From: Jaltomata sinuosa
Lineage: Eukaryota; Streptophyta; Magnoliopsida; Solanales; Solanaceae
Direction: 5' to 3'
NCBI GenBank assembly: GCA_003996215.1
Contig: QJPP01001421.1
Location: 1-64,000 of the forward strand
Length of the DNA: 64,000 bases
Under the pieces are notes generated by a model, which saw only the letters and a program-made list of their open reading frames with translations, was not told the DNA's origin and searched no databases. Position 1 is the stretch's first letter. Each line of letters opens with the position of its first letter. A program made the translations under genes and the position numbers. Positions 10,645 to 20,343 of this stretch are shown here, piece after piece.

Positions 10645-12305
10645 ACAAATAGTTCTATCTGTATTCTTAACACTTTTACAGATAGTGGAATACATAAGCA
10701 TTCTATGTACCAGAATAGTAAGCTGTCTATCAGTCAAGCCATCAAGATTCCATTCATAAATTTCGGAACCATTATAGGACATATTAGTCTGATTCCAGTC
10801 TCGTTCCTCTATCAAAACATATTGAGGAGTAGGACGAGGATAATATTAAGTCTGCATGCTGGGTTTTTTTAGCATAACTATTATTTTTTCTAGGATAATC
10901 TCTGAGTTTATTAAACTCTAAAGAAACTTGATTTTTATAATCAATAGTAGTTTCCATTTTATCAAAAAAATCCTTTGATAAATCAATGGGTTTTATGTTT
11001 AAACCAGAAAACTTTTCATCAAGAAGATCTTCCAAATCATTTAAAGATTTAAATTTAAAATACTGAATCTCAGGAGGTCTTTGAACATGAGTTGCAACAA
11101 TCTGAGCATCAACTTTACTAGCCGAAGTAGAGGCAACATTTGTTTTAGCCATATCAGCTTTTATAAACTCAAATAATTGTTTTGAGTAATAAGTTTATTA
11201 ATTTCAGCAATGCTGACTGAAGCAATTTCTTCATCAACGAATTTTTGAAATGCAGTAAAAGTAATACCTGTATTATTTGGTAATATAAAAGATGATTGAG
11301 GAGGGTAGATGGCTTTTATAAGGCTACCATTACCATTTTTATAAGTTCTTTCAATAACATTTACATATAAAGCAAATAAGTGATTATAAACCAGGGAACA
11401 AAATACATAATTTGATTATGCAGAGCACAAGTTTCATAAAACTCTTGAGAGATATTATTCATATCTTCTTTACTATAAATATCAAAAAACCATGTTTTAA
11501 ACCAATTCCATTTTTTATCAAAAAATTCCTTTTGGATATGTTTTCTTGCCAGAGAACCTGTGCTAAAATCAAGAAGTTGTGGAATCATTAAGAATCGTTT
11601 GGGTCAAAATCCATTTTTGATACAGAAGGAAAATCCTTATCAGAATTAGCATCATTTACCTGAACTATATTTGTCCGAGGGTCAATTTTAACCTTTTATA
11701 CCATTGAGTTACTATCAGTTACAATGGTATGTAATAAAGCAACACGATCTCATGCTGGACCATAAACAGGTTCAACCGGGGAAATATGATGCATAGCTGG
11801 CAAAAGTCTATGACTGGATAGAGAACGTCTATTATAAATAGGACTCACTGTAGGCATAAAATTATTAGAAAATGACTGCCTATGAGAAGTATAACTATTC
11901 TGAGAAAACTAAATACAAATCCTTCCATCGGGATTTTGCGAAATATGAGAATAATCATAATTGGTAACCGCATCAGTTACTTGACTTGGGGATATGACCG
12001 AATTTAGAATCCATGTTGTTGGGAAATCAATTTCTTCCCACTTAATAGGTCTCCTGGTGGTGACCTTTGACCTTGCAAAATTGGTTTCCACCAATATAGT
12101 TTGATCAGATGTATCGTATAACTTACATCTTGGATTTAAAGTAGATAATAATTTAAAATAAATTCTATAAGATAAACCTATAAGTTCTGAAGCACGCACG
12201 TAATTATAACCATGCATTTTAACATTTAATGCTAAATCCTCAAGAATATTAACATCAGAAAGTGATAACTGCAGATTAGGTTGCGTATTAAAATACACGG
12301 GACCA
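10498..12305 (-). pseudogene. Pararetrovirus movement protein to coat protein segment
   Basis: On the minus strand this runs from the middle of the movement protein (12305 to about 11909, with the LSDVNI and SYRIYFKLLST motifs shared with the copy at 17604). It continues through a linker region (about 11900-10785, with several stops and frame shifts) into the start of the coat-protein region (10815-10498, KMIIAGFTGQLRGWWDNYLS). It shows that the movement and coat proteins are parts of one polyprotein. Caulimovirid movement proteins open plasmodesmata for cell-to-cell spread; coat proteins build the capsid. Confidence 0.75.
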
Positions 12306-13682
12306 TAGTGTAGAAGAGAAAGCTTCTATTATTAATGATGTGGTAGCTAATAAAGGTGTTGACAACCTAGGCATGGCTCTAGTGAGAAATAGAGAAGATG
12401 TCGTTTATACTCTGGTTCTAACTATTCTAGAACATTTCAATGGTAGATTTACCAATCAACATGAAACAATTCAAACTTTGCTTAATGGACTAAGATGTCG
12501 AACCTTAAGTGAGTTCAGATGGTACAAAGATACCTTCCTAAGTAGGGTTATGGAATTACCCGAAAACAAATATGAACATTGGAAAGCCAAGTTTATAGAT
12601 GGGCTTCCCTTCTTATTTGCTGAAAGAGTTCGAAAAACTCTAAGGGGTAGTCATACTGAAATACCTTACAAGGATTATACTTATGGTAAGATTATTGGAG
12701 TTTTCACCCAAGAAGGGTTAAATCTGTGTAATGAATTGGCTATGTCCAGACAGCTTAAGATGGATAAGCTTAAAGAAAGATCTCAGCTTGGAGACTTTTG
12801 CACTCAGTTCGGTTTACCCAGACCTTTTGCCTATAATAAAGACAAAAGTAGATATCATAAGTCCTCTAGAACCAAAGGATCCCACAGAAAAAGGAGATCT
12901 AGACGTAGGACTAAGGAAGAATGTGAAGCTAGAAAAAGCTTTTGTAAGTTTACTAGATTTACCAAAGATACATCAGGAAGAGATCTGTCAAAAATCAAAT
13001 GTTATAAGTGTGGAAACTTTAGTCATATAGCCCCCAACTGTAAGTTGACTAAGTTGATAACTTTAGAATTAGATGATGAGACCTTTGATAAGGTGTATAG
13101 TTTGATATACACTACTGGTTCGGATGCAGATTACTCCGATTCTAATTCAAGTTCTGATGTAGAACTTCTAGATTTTTCAGATAATGATAAAGGAAATGAT
13201 CCTTGTACTATTTGCAAAGGTGATACTTGCAACTGTGAAGATGATGAGATTTATAAGTTACAATCACAATTCCAAGATCTTGGTGTTAACACGATCACTT
13301 CGGACAACGTGATCAAACTTTTGAAATAAGTTTTTGATAACAAACTTCGAGAAAGAATCATCAATCTAGCTACTGCTAATGAGGCTAGTTCAAGTTCTTC
13401 TAGACCCCCTGATAATAAAAAAAATGATTTTGAATATTTTACTCCTTATTCTTTAAAGGAGATTGATAACCGTCTTATGAGTAAAAATGAATTTTCCTAA
13501 AGAAATTCCTCTCTAATTGATTTAAAAGAAGAAATTGAAAATTTGAAAAAAGAGATCAAATCTCTTAAACAAAATCAAATGATTTTCGATCATAGAATTA
13601 CTCAGATTGAGACTAATAATTCTGGTATTGAAAAAAATGATTATATTTCTTCAAATAATAAACAAAAGGATATTTTGGAACC
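12306..13682 (+). pseudogene. Pararetrovirus coat protein with CCHC zinc knuckle
   Basis: The frame is open from the junction at 12306 to a TAA at 13327-13329 and goes on in frame to a second TAA at 13498-13500 and beyond. Visible in order: an alpha-helical capsid region, a GLPFLFAERV motif, a Lys/Arg-rich tract near 12880-12930 (KRRSRRRTKEE), and the zinc knuckle CYKCGNFSHIAPNC at 12999-13040. An acidic Ser/Asp-rich stretch and a second Cys cluster (CTICKGDTCNC) follow, then a Glu/Lys-rich coiled coil after 13500. This order is that of caulimovirid coat proteins. The first stop looks like CAA to TAA. Protease and RT, expected next, are absent at the join to the inverted segment. Confidence 0.82.
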
Positions 13683-14195
13683 AGACACGTAATTATAACC
13701 ATGCGTTTTAACATTTAATGTAAAAGCCTCAAGAATATTAACATCAGAAAGTGATAACTGCAGATTAGGTTGCGTATTAAAACACACGGGACTATAGGCC
13801 ACTGTAGATTCTATCGAACCCATTAAAGACTGTCCAAAATTTAGATTTCTAGCATCTCTGAGAGCAGCTAGAAAAGTCTCAGGCAATCCTTTAAGAGTTA
13901 AAGGTTTAAAAGCAATCTAAACCATACCAATATGAAGGTAATTTTACTGATTTTTATATAAATCGATATCACGTTTGTTTAACAAAGGAATAGTCTGTTC
14001 AGATGAATTTAAAGCTAAAGATTGCTTAGTAGTCTTTATCAGCTGTTTAGAAGACAGTTTATCAAACCAACCATAATCATAAATAGTTTTAATTAGGACC
14101 TTAGGAATAGTCCATTTGTTTAACAAATCAAGGTTTTGAGGAATATCAACCTCTTCAAGCCTAGTACTTTTAGTACAAGTTTCTCCCGGAGCCAT
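13683..14195 (-). pseudogene. Pararetrovirus movement protein, N-terminal part, inverted copy
   Basis: The minus-strand frame starts at ATG 14195 (MAPGETCTKSTRLEE) and matches 17604 onward. A stop lies at 13944-13946, after which the homology continues (NYLHIGMV, ALRDAR, LSLSDVN). It breaks off around codon 170, where it joins the plus-strand coat segment. The leader upstream, with its primer site, ends at 14281. Confidence 0.75.
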
Positions 14196-14261
14196 ATAAT
14201 AAAGGTCATATCTATCTCAAATACTTCACCTCCATCTCATATATATACCATGAAGGTTCTA

Positions 14262-14274
14262 GGCTCTGATACCA
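14262..14274 (-). other. tRNA-iMet primer binding site, inverted viral copy
   Basis: TGGTATCAGAGCC on the minus strand, followed by CTAGAACCTTCATGG as in the two plus-strand copies. Viral homology stops about seven bases upstream of this site, at 14281, where the next segment begins head-to-head. Confidence 0.8.
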
Positions 14275-14281
14275 GATTACA

Positions 14282-14846
14282 TTAGTTGTGTCTCTCCTAT
14301 CCAGGATGATGTCCGGCTAAAGATATCATATCTATGTTGAATAACTAACTTCTCTCTTATATAGAACATGAACGATCTAAGCTTTATTAAAATATAAAGG
14401 AATTTTGTTATGGTTTTACAACTTGGTTTTGAGATCGAGGTACATTCGGATCTAGCACTACTATTATTGGCTTTGCCTTAGTGGCAACGTCTGGCCAGCC
14501 GTGGACCTAAGCCCGTTATTGAGGAGAAAAAAGGGCGTCCTTTCCCGGTTAGAACCACCAGACACATGGGCTCAATAAGAAGTATGTATTAGACCCTTGA
14601 CAGACCCTTTTCTCAGGTAAAAGTATTACCATGCCATCTGAGAAGCTATATGAAAATTCTTGTATATTTCAATTCTTATGCAGTGCGGACTACCGCTAGC
14701 TTAAGGATGCTAAGTTGCTAGATCTGGTTGGTAGCACGGATTACCGCCAGCTGACCCGATGCTGTAATCTGGTATCAGAGCCTAGAACATTCATGGTATA
14801 TATGAGATAGAGGTGAAGTATTTGACATAGATATGACCTTTGTTAT
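14282..14846 (+). other. Pararetrovirus leader, copy 1, with primer site at 14770-14782
   Basis: This non-coding stretch is about 90% similar by eye to 17040-17603. It carries the tRNA-iMet primer site TGGTATCAGAGCC (14770-14782), where minus-strand DNA synthesis would begin. No promoter repeats precede this copy because it starts at the head-to-head junction. Confidence 0.75.
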
Positions 14847-14949
14847 ATGGATCCGGGAGAAACTTGTACTAAAAGTACTAGGCTTGAAGAGGTTGATATA
14901 CCTCAAAACCTTGATTTGTTAAACAAATGGACTATTCCTAAGGTCCCTT
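14847..14949 (+). pseudogene. Pararetrovirus movement protein, first 34 codons, deletion-fused
   Basis: It starts ATG 14847 (MDPGETCTKSTRLEE) and matches the other movement-protein copies until about 14949. There the sequence jumps to the RNase H tail of the polyprotein. A large internal deletion has removed most of the movement protein, the coat protein, protease and RT. Confidence 0.72.
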
Positions 14950-15247
14950 CATTATAAAAAGGGAATTGATAATTCTTTGCCGGATTTCTTATCCCGAGAA
15001 TACCTCCAATAAAATGAATTTTTACGAAGTCTTTTTCGATGAAAATACTTTCATTACCATTTTAAAGGTAATTAAAGGTAATTACATTAAATAGAGACTT
15101 GAAAATTCTTATAATTGATAAAATTATTGATAACGTCGTAAAGGAAGATTTCTCAATCCATGATTACTCAGAAATTGTCAGAGAAGATCTGACAGATTAT
15201 TATGATTCTGATAGATTAATATAATCATAGATTGCTATGTATGCAGG
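14950..15247 (+). pseudogene. Pararetrovirus polyprotein C-terminus (RNase H tail) and spacer
   Basis: The first 20 codons (14950-15009) read into a motif of the form KGIDNSLPDFLSREYLQ. This resembles the C-terminal end of RNase H domains of caulimovirids and gypsy elements, with the Asn-x-x-x-Asp pattern preserved. TAA follows at 15010. The remainder to 15247 is a short decayed coding tail or spacer before the second ORF. It is the only trace of the replication enzyme in the cluster. Confidence 0.55.
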
Positions 15248-16636
15248 ATGTATCCTCCATGGATTCGAGGTAGAGGCAGAGGAAGGGGGAGATCAACCCC
15301 AGGGAGATCATCCCAGTCCTATTCTCAAGGATCTTCATACGGATCCTCATCAAACTCCCCAGTTATACAAATGGGAAGAAAGAGTTTAGTAAATGAGAAG
15401 ATTTCTCAAAAGGGTGAATCTTCATCTATTCATCTGGAAGATATTCCAGAAAATAGTCCGTTATACGGTCATTTACAGGCATATTTGGCCGCCCAGGCTG
15501 CCCAAAAGCAAAGTAATACTTTTGCTTCAATCGCTAAAGAGGACAATGATGATATCAAGTCCTATGAAAAGTTACTAAAAAGAGAAATGATATTTCTCGT
15601 AGAAAACTCTGAGCTCCAGCGAAAAGATGAGCCATGGAAGATACTCCAAAGGTACTTAATAAATGGGTTATACTATCCGGGTGAGTCATACAAAACCCGT
15701 TCTTATTATGAGACAATCCTGACAAGTACAAGAAGTGCAGAATTTCAGCACTTTTCCGGTTATAACACAGAAGAGAATGTTTATAACTTCTCCAAAATCA
15801 TTATTAAACAGATTATATTTGTTGAAGATTGGGGAATCTCTACTATGAAATAAAGGCATATAAGCCTTAACAAATCTCGTATGAACTTTACATACTGAGA
15901 TTATATTCAAGCATTTGATTAGGTGCTATACTACAATAATGATAGACATAAACACACTTGGTTCATAAAGGTGTGTGCAAAGATATTTTCTGAACCAATC
16001 CCAAATTGGTTTTTAAATTGGTGGTCATACCATAATCCCACAATCCAGATCTTGCCCAATCAATTCCTTATGTTATACAAAGAATGGACCAAAGTGTCAC
16101 CTAATTTGAACCGATTATATCATGCAGATCATATCTGCAATTTGGAAAAAATTGATCAGATCTACTTCTTTATTGAATTCTCTATTCTATGGATTCATAA
16201 ATGGACTCCTGAATTAGGGTTCACTGAAGAAAATATTCCCTGTCCATACATGACTTTTTATAATAATTTTTGAGATAAATTGATGAAAATAGATCCCAAA
16301 ACAAAACTCTTACATGGCCAAGAGCTTATGGATTCCATTAAACTAAGAATCCAAGAATACACTCGAGCCCCTCAAAAGGAAATTATAGACGATAGTTCGG
16401 TCAGGCATATCGCCAGAAAGATCTCTTTCCAAGATGGAGTTAAAGAAGAAATGATCAATGACTATTTAGAAGAGGTCAAGAGAAATTTATTTTTGACGAT
16501 TAACCAGATTGATAAATCGGACACTTCCATGCGGAGTGAGACAAGCAATGATGTTATCGGAGAATCCCAGCCTATCAAAACAGACAAAATGTTGTCTACC
16601 AATGATATTCGGAATACAAAAGATTTTTTGCAATAG
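15248..16636 (+). pseudogene. Pararetrovirus second ORF, copy 2, full length with stops
   Basis: One frame of 463 codons from ATG 15248 to TAG 16634-16636. It is interrupted by TAA 15851-15853, TGA at about 15896, TAG 15920-15922 and TGA 16271-16273. The N-terminus is Arg-Gly repeats (RGRGRGRGRS). Then come a Ser-rich stretch, conserved PENSPLYG and NDDIKSYEK words, a Trp-rich middle (NWFLNWWSYH, IHKWTPE) and a charged C-terminus. Near 54 kDa if intact. The RGG-like N-terminus suggests nucleic-acid binding. Position just after RNase H and just before the promoter is that of the transactivator gene in other caulimovirids and of the unassigned ORF 2 in florendoviruses. Function not recognised. 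Confidence 0.72.
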
Positions 16637-16731
16637 ATCAAAGCCATGGAGAACAAACATGGTAAAGACAAACAATAAAGACATCATGGACCCCACAGAA
16701 TAGTAAAGACGCCGGGACCCCAGCAAAGAAT

Positions 16732-16860
16732 AGCAGATACACTGTATCAAATAGTAGATACACTATATTAAACAGTAGATACACTGTATAAGGACCCAGA
16801 TATGGGACCCATGTTTACTGTGTATAGATTCTTTATGTTTTAAATTTTTCTATTTAAAGG
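16732..16860 (+). promoter_or_regulatory. Pararetrovirus promoter: three 21-bp repeats and TATA-like box
   Basis: Three tandem 21-bp units start at 16732, 16753 and 16774, each carrying AGATACACTGTAT or a one-base variant with a TACACTGTA-like core. A TATTTAAAGG box follows at 16851-16860. A pyrimidine-rich stretch with CTCTCTTCTTG words begins near 16920 and fits the 5' end of the leader. The location between the second ORF and the leader is where caulimovirids keep their pregenomic RNA promoter. Confidence 0.62.
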
Positions 16861-16889
16861 GCCTTTCAGTCCAGTTGAAAGGCATCAGA

Positions 16890-17603
16890 AAAACTTGTAA
16901 AGATCATAAAAATTTAGATAGCTCTCTCTTCTTGTAAAACTCTCTTATTGTAAATCTCTTATATCAATTTCAAGAATTGTTTCTTGGAGACAGCCATCCA
17001 TATAAGGTATATTTTATTTTTCATTGTTTAGCTTTCTTTTTAGTTGTGTCTCTCCTAGCCAGGACGATGTCCAGCTAAAGATATCATATCTATGTTGAAT
17101 AACTAACTTCTCTCTTATATAGACCATGAACGATCTAAGTTTTATTAAAATATAAAGGAATTTTGTTATGGTTTTTCAACTTGGTTCTGAGATCGAGGTA
17201 CAGTCGGATCTAGCACTACTCTTATTGGCTTTGCCTTAGTGGCTGCGTCTAGTCAGCCGTGGACCTAAGCCTGTTATTGAGGAGATAAAATGGCGTCCTT
17301 TCCCGGTTAGAACCACCAGACACATGGGCTCAATAATAAGTATGTATTAGATCCTTGATAAACCCTTTCTCACGTAAAAGTATTACCATGCAGTCTGAGA
17401 AGCTATATGAAAATTCTATTATATTTCAATACTTATGCCGTGCGGACTACCGCTAGCTTAAGGATGCTAAGTTGCTAGATCTGATTGGTAGCGCGGATTA
17501 TCGCCAGTCGATCCGAACTTGTAATCTGGTATCAGAGCCTAGAACTTTCATGGTATATATGAGATAGAGGTGAACTATTTGACATAGATGTGAGTTTGAT
17601 CTT
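16890..17603 (+). other. Pararetrovirus leader, copy 2, with primer site at 17527-17539
   Basis: This is a long non-coding leader between promoter and movement-protein start, homologous to 14282-14846 from 17040 on. The tRNA-iMet primer site TGGTATCAGAGCC is at 17527-17539, about 65 bases before the ATG. It contains several short upstream ATGs, as caulimovirid leaders do. Confidence 0.72.
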
Positions 17604-18305
17604 ATGGATCTGGGAGAAGTAAGTACTAAAAGTACTAGACTAGAAGAGGTAGATATACCTCAAAACCTTGATTTATTAAATGAATGGACTATTCCTAAAG
17701 TTCCGGTGAGGACTATTTATGACTATGGATGGTTTGATAAATTTTCTTCAAAACAGTTGTTAAAAATTACTGAACAATCTCTTGCTTTAAATTCGCCAGA
17801 ACAGACTATTCGTTTGTTAAACAAACGTGATATTTATTTATATAAAAATCACTATAATTACCTTCATATTGGTATGGTTCAAATTGCTTTTAAACCTTTA
17901 ACTCTTAAAGGGTTGCTTGAGACTTTTCTAACTGCTCTCAGAGATACTAGAAATCCAAATTTTTGATAGTCTTTAATGGGTTCGATAGAATCTATAGTGG
18001 CCTATGGTCCCGTGTATTTTAATACGCAACCTAATCTGCAGTTATCACTTTCTGATGTTAATATTCCTGAGGATTTAATATTAAATATAAAAACGCATGG
18101 TTATAATTACGTGCCTGGTTCAAAACTTATAAGTTTATCTTATAGAATTTATTTTAAATTATTATCTACTTTAGATCCAAGATGTAAGTTATACGATACA
18201 TCTGATCAAACAATATTGGTGAAAACCAATTTTGCAAGGTCCAAGGTCACCACTAGAAGACCTATTAAGTGGGAAGAAATTGATTTTCCAACTACATGGA
18301 CTCTA
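17604..18305 (+). pseudogene. Pararetrovirus movement protein, best copy, 3'-truncated
   Basis: The frame starts at ATG 17604, two adjacent stops (TGA TAG) lie at 17964-17969, and homology continues to 18305. Hallmarks of caulimovirid 30K-superfamily movement proteins are visible: HYNYLHIGMVQIAFKPLT, ALRDTR, FNTQPNLQLSLSDVNI and SYRIYFKLLSTLDPRCK. The comparison copies at 13683-14195 and 11909-12305 show GGA CAG at the stop positions. The copy ends exactly where LTR II begins (TGTCACGACC). Confidence 0.8.
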
Positions 18306-20343
18306 TGTCACGACCCGATTTCTCAAGTCATGATGGCACATACAATCCCCCAGTAGGCGAACCAATTCTCGTAGCCCAGAACGGTTAGTAATGGGCTACT
18401 ACCTAACCAAAATGCACCAGCAAGCAGAAATAAGCGAAAGCAAAACTCGAATATAAATACATAAAGGAAACTACACCAACCCCAAGACTTGGTATCGACA
18501 GTACATAAGCTTCTAATAGAATACAAGTGCTAGAAGTAACAAAATGATAAGTACAACTGTCTCTGAATATACAAAGAGTAACAGTACAACATATGAGATG
18601 TAGACAAGCCCCGACCATCAGGCGCTCACCCTAGTCTCGAAGGTCCAAAAGTTGCATGAGTCTCCAATACGTTCAACAGTAAAAGCTCAGCTAATATCTG
18701 CACCAAAAAAGTGCAGAAGTATGGTATGAGCACCAAAACCACGGGTACTCAGTAGGTATCATCGGCCGACTGAGCGCATATAAGATATAAAAGCAGTAAG
18801 TAACAGATAGCAAGAAAGCAGTCACTGAAGCAATAAGCAAGGCACAGATCATCCATAACCAAGAGCTTTAAGTAACACATGCTAGCACAGAGATACAATT
18901 ACATAGAATCACAGGTGAAGGAAAGGAGAACACACCTGGAGTCCTTGCACAATAATATAAGTAAGTAGAGAGAGAGTTGAGAAAATGGCGGTATACCGGT
19001 AACCTCAAGTGGAAGGAAAAGACGGAGAGCAGTCTAACATACTAAAAATGGAATCAACCAGTATAATTAAATCATAACACCAATCCAATCATATGATAGC
19101 ATAACCAGGGAATCGCCTCACAAGTACAACCTTAGGATGAAATAACTAGGCCACAATAACCGAGAGATACCACTCAGCTTCCCACAAGAATAGAACCAGA
19201 GTCTCACACTCTGCTCAGAAGGCCACACAAAAGTGCCTCAATAAGATAGGACTCTAAAGCCCTCTCAATAATAAAAAATCCCACAAACAAAGCCTCAACA
19301 GGCTAACCATCACTAATCTTTCAACAACCGGGTGCCAAGACAAGCTCTAAGTAAAAATAGGAGTAAATATAGTCTACCTACAGTCCCAACGGCCGCCCAT
19401 ACAATCGAGGAACATAACCAAGTGAAAACAAACCATCCGACAACCCATACTACCGGAGCGTACACTGAACACACAATAAACAAGGGTGGAATCCAATGCA
19501 TGATATGATATGATGTAAAATAGAACCTCTGTATGTACCTCCTCCGGTGCCATCAGGCCCAGCAGGCAGGTTCCATGGAAGGACTCAGCTTGTATACCTC
19601 TACTTCATCGTATACCCTTCCCCTCGGCGCACGCAGCCCAAAGCCCCATGCCCAGAGGGGCAAGGTACATGGAGGTCCCCGACCCCATACTAAAACTCAG
19701 TATCAAGATATGTCATCCAGAAGCATGTTTGGGATCAAGATAGAGACTCAGTCTCAAGTATGCATGCCCAGACCCCGTCCAGGACTAAAGTAGTAGAAAA
19801 TGCCTCAAAAACCCCTCCAAGGGTGCCCGGGCGTAACCGGGTCTAAAACTGTAGTAAATCAAGTCTAGTGCTCCGCCCTGCAGAGACTAGTATCAGTAAT
19901 AAAATCAAGTCTAGTGCTCTGCCCCGCAGAGACTAGTATCATTAATAAAATCAAGTCTGGTGCTCTTCCCCGCAGAGACTAGTACAAGTAATAAAATCAG
20001 TGCGAAAACATCTAAAAATCCCCTTTTTTATCAACAACAGTACCAAAAACGGGACCCTAAGGGCATGCAAATTTAGGAAAACTGTCAGTAGTGTCTCACA
20101 GCCAAAACTGTAGTAAAACATGCAGGGGAAACCCTTTTTCATGGATGATATGCTCGCACACAAATATAAAAGTAGCCCAACGGCTCACAATAATTCCTAT
20201 CAGCTCTGCACAGTCCCAATAGCTACTCAGCAGACATCACTAGCCTAAAAGGATAATATCTATGTCCGAGACTCGCGGACATTCCCAAATAGCCCACCAT
20301 CTATGTTCCAGAGTCAATACAAGGCCACACAGGACCACAAATG
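18306..20343 (-). mobile_element. Tekay-type LTR II, 3' portion (minus strand)
   Basis: On the minus strand the LTR end GGGTCGTGACA lies at 18306, against viral movement-protein sequence. There is no primer site beyond it, so this is the outer end of a 3' LTR or of a solo LTR. The 5' part is cut at 20343 by insertion of element III. It shares the 46-bp array and flanking sequence with LTR I. No coding content was found over its 2.0 kb. Confidence 0.8.
19857..19994. repeat. Three tandem 46-bp repeats in LTR II
   Basis: Units start at 19857, 19903 and 19949 and match the array at 6803-6940. Confidence 0.85.

Larger units (their letters stand above)
9132..18305. mobile_element. Endogenous caulimovirid (pararetrovirus) mosaic cluster
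   Basis: This is a 9.2 kb stretch built from pieces of one plant pararetrovirus lineage. It has caulimovirid movement-protein and coat-protein segments, an RNase H tail, a second ORF, and a promoter and leader with a tRNA-iMet primer site (TGGTATCAGAGCC). The pieces alternate in strand: 9175-10497 plus, 10498-12305 minus, 12306-13682 plus, 13683-14281 minus, 14282-18305 plus. There are no LTRs and no protease or RT core. The gene order implied by the intact joins (leader, movement protein, coat protein, RNase H tail, second ORF, promoter) most resembles the endogenous florendovirus group. That assignment is inference. Every coding piece is broken. Confidence 0.85.

Noticed and set aside
12340..12342. 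Start of the coat protein at 12340
   Set aside because: The codon there is GTG and the frame is open upstream to the segment junction at about 12306; no true start is present because this is the interior of a polyprotein.
9132..18305. The viral cluster as a replication-competent integrated virus
   Set aside because: Protease and RT are missing, and every gene copy has stops or truncations.
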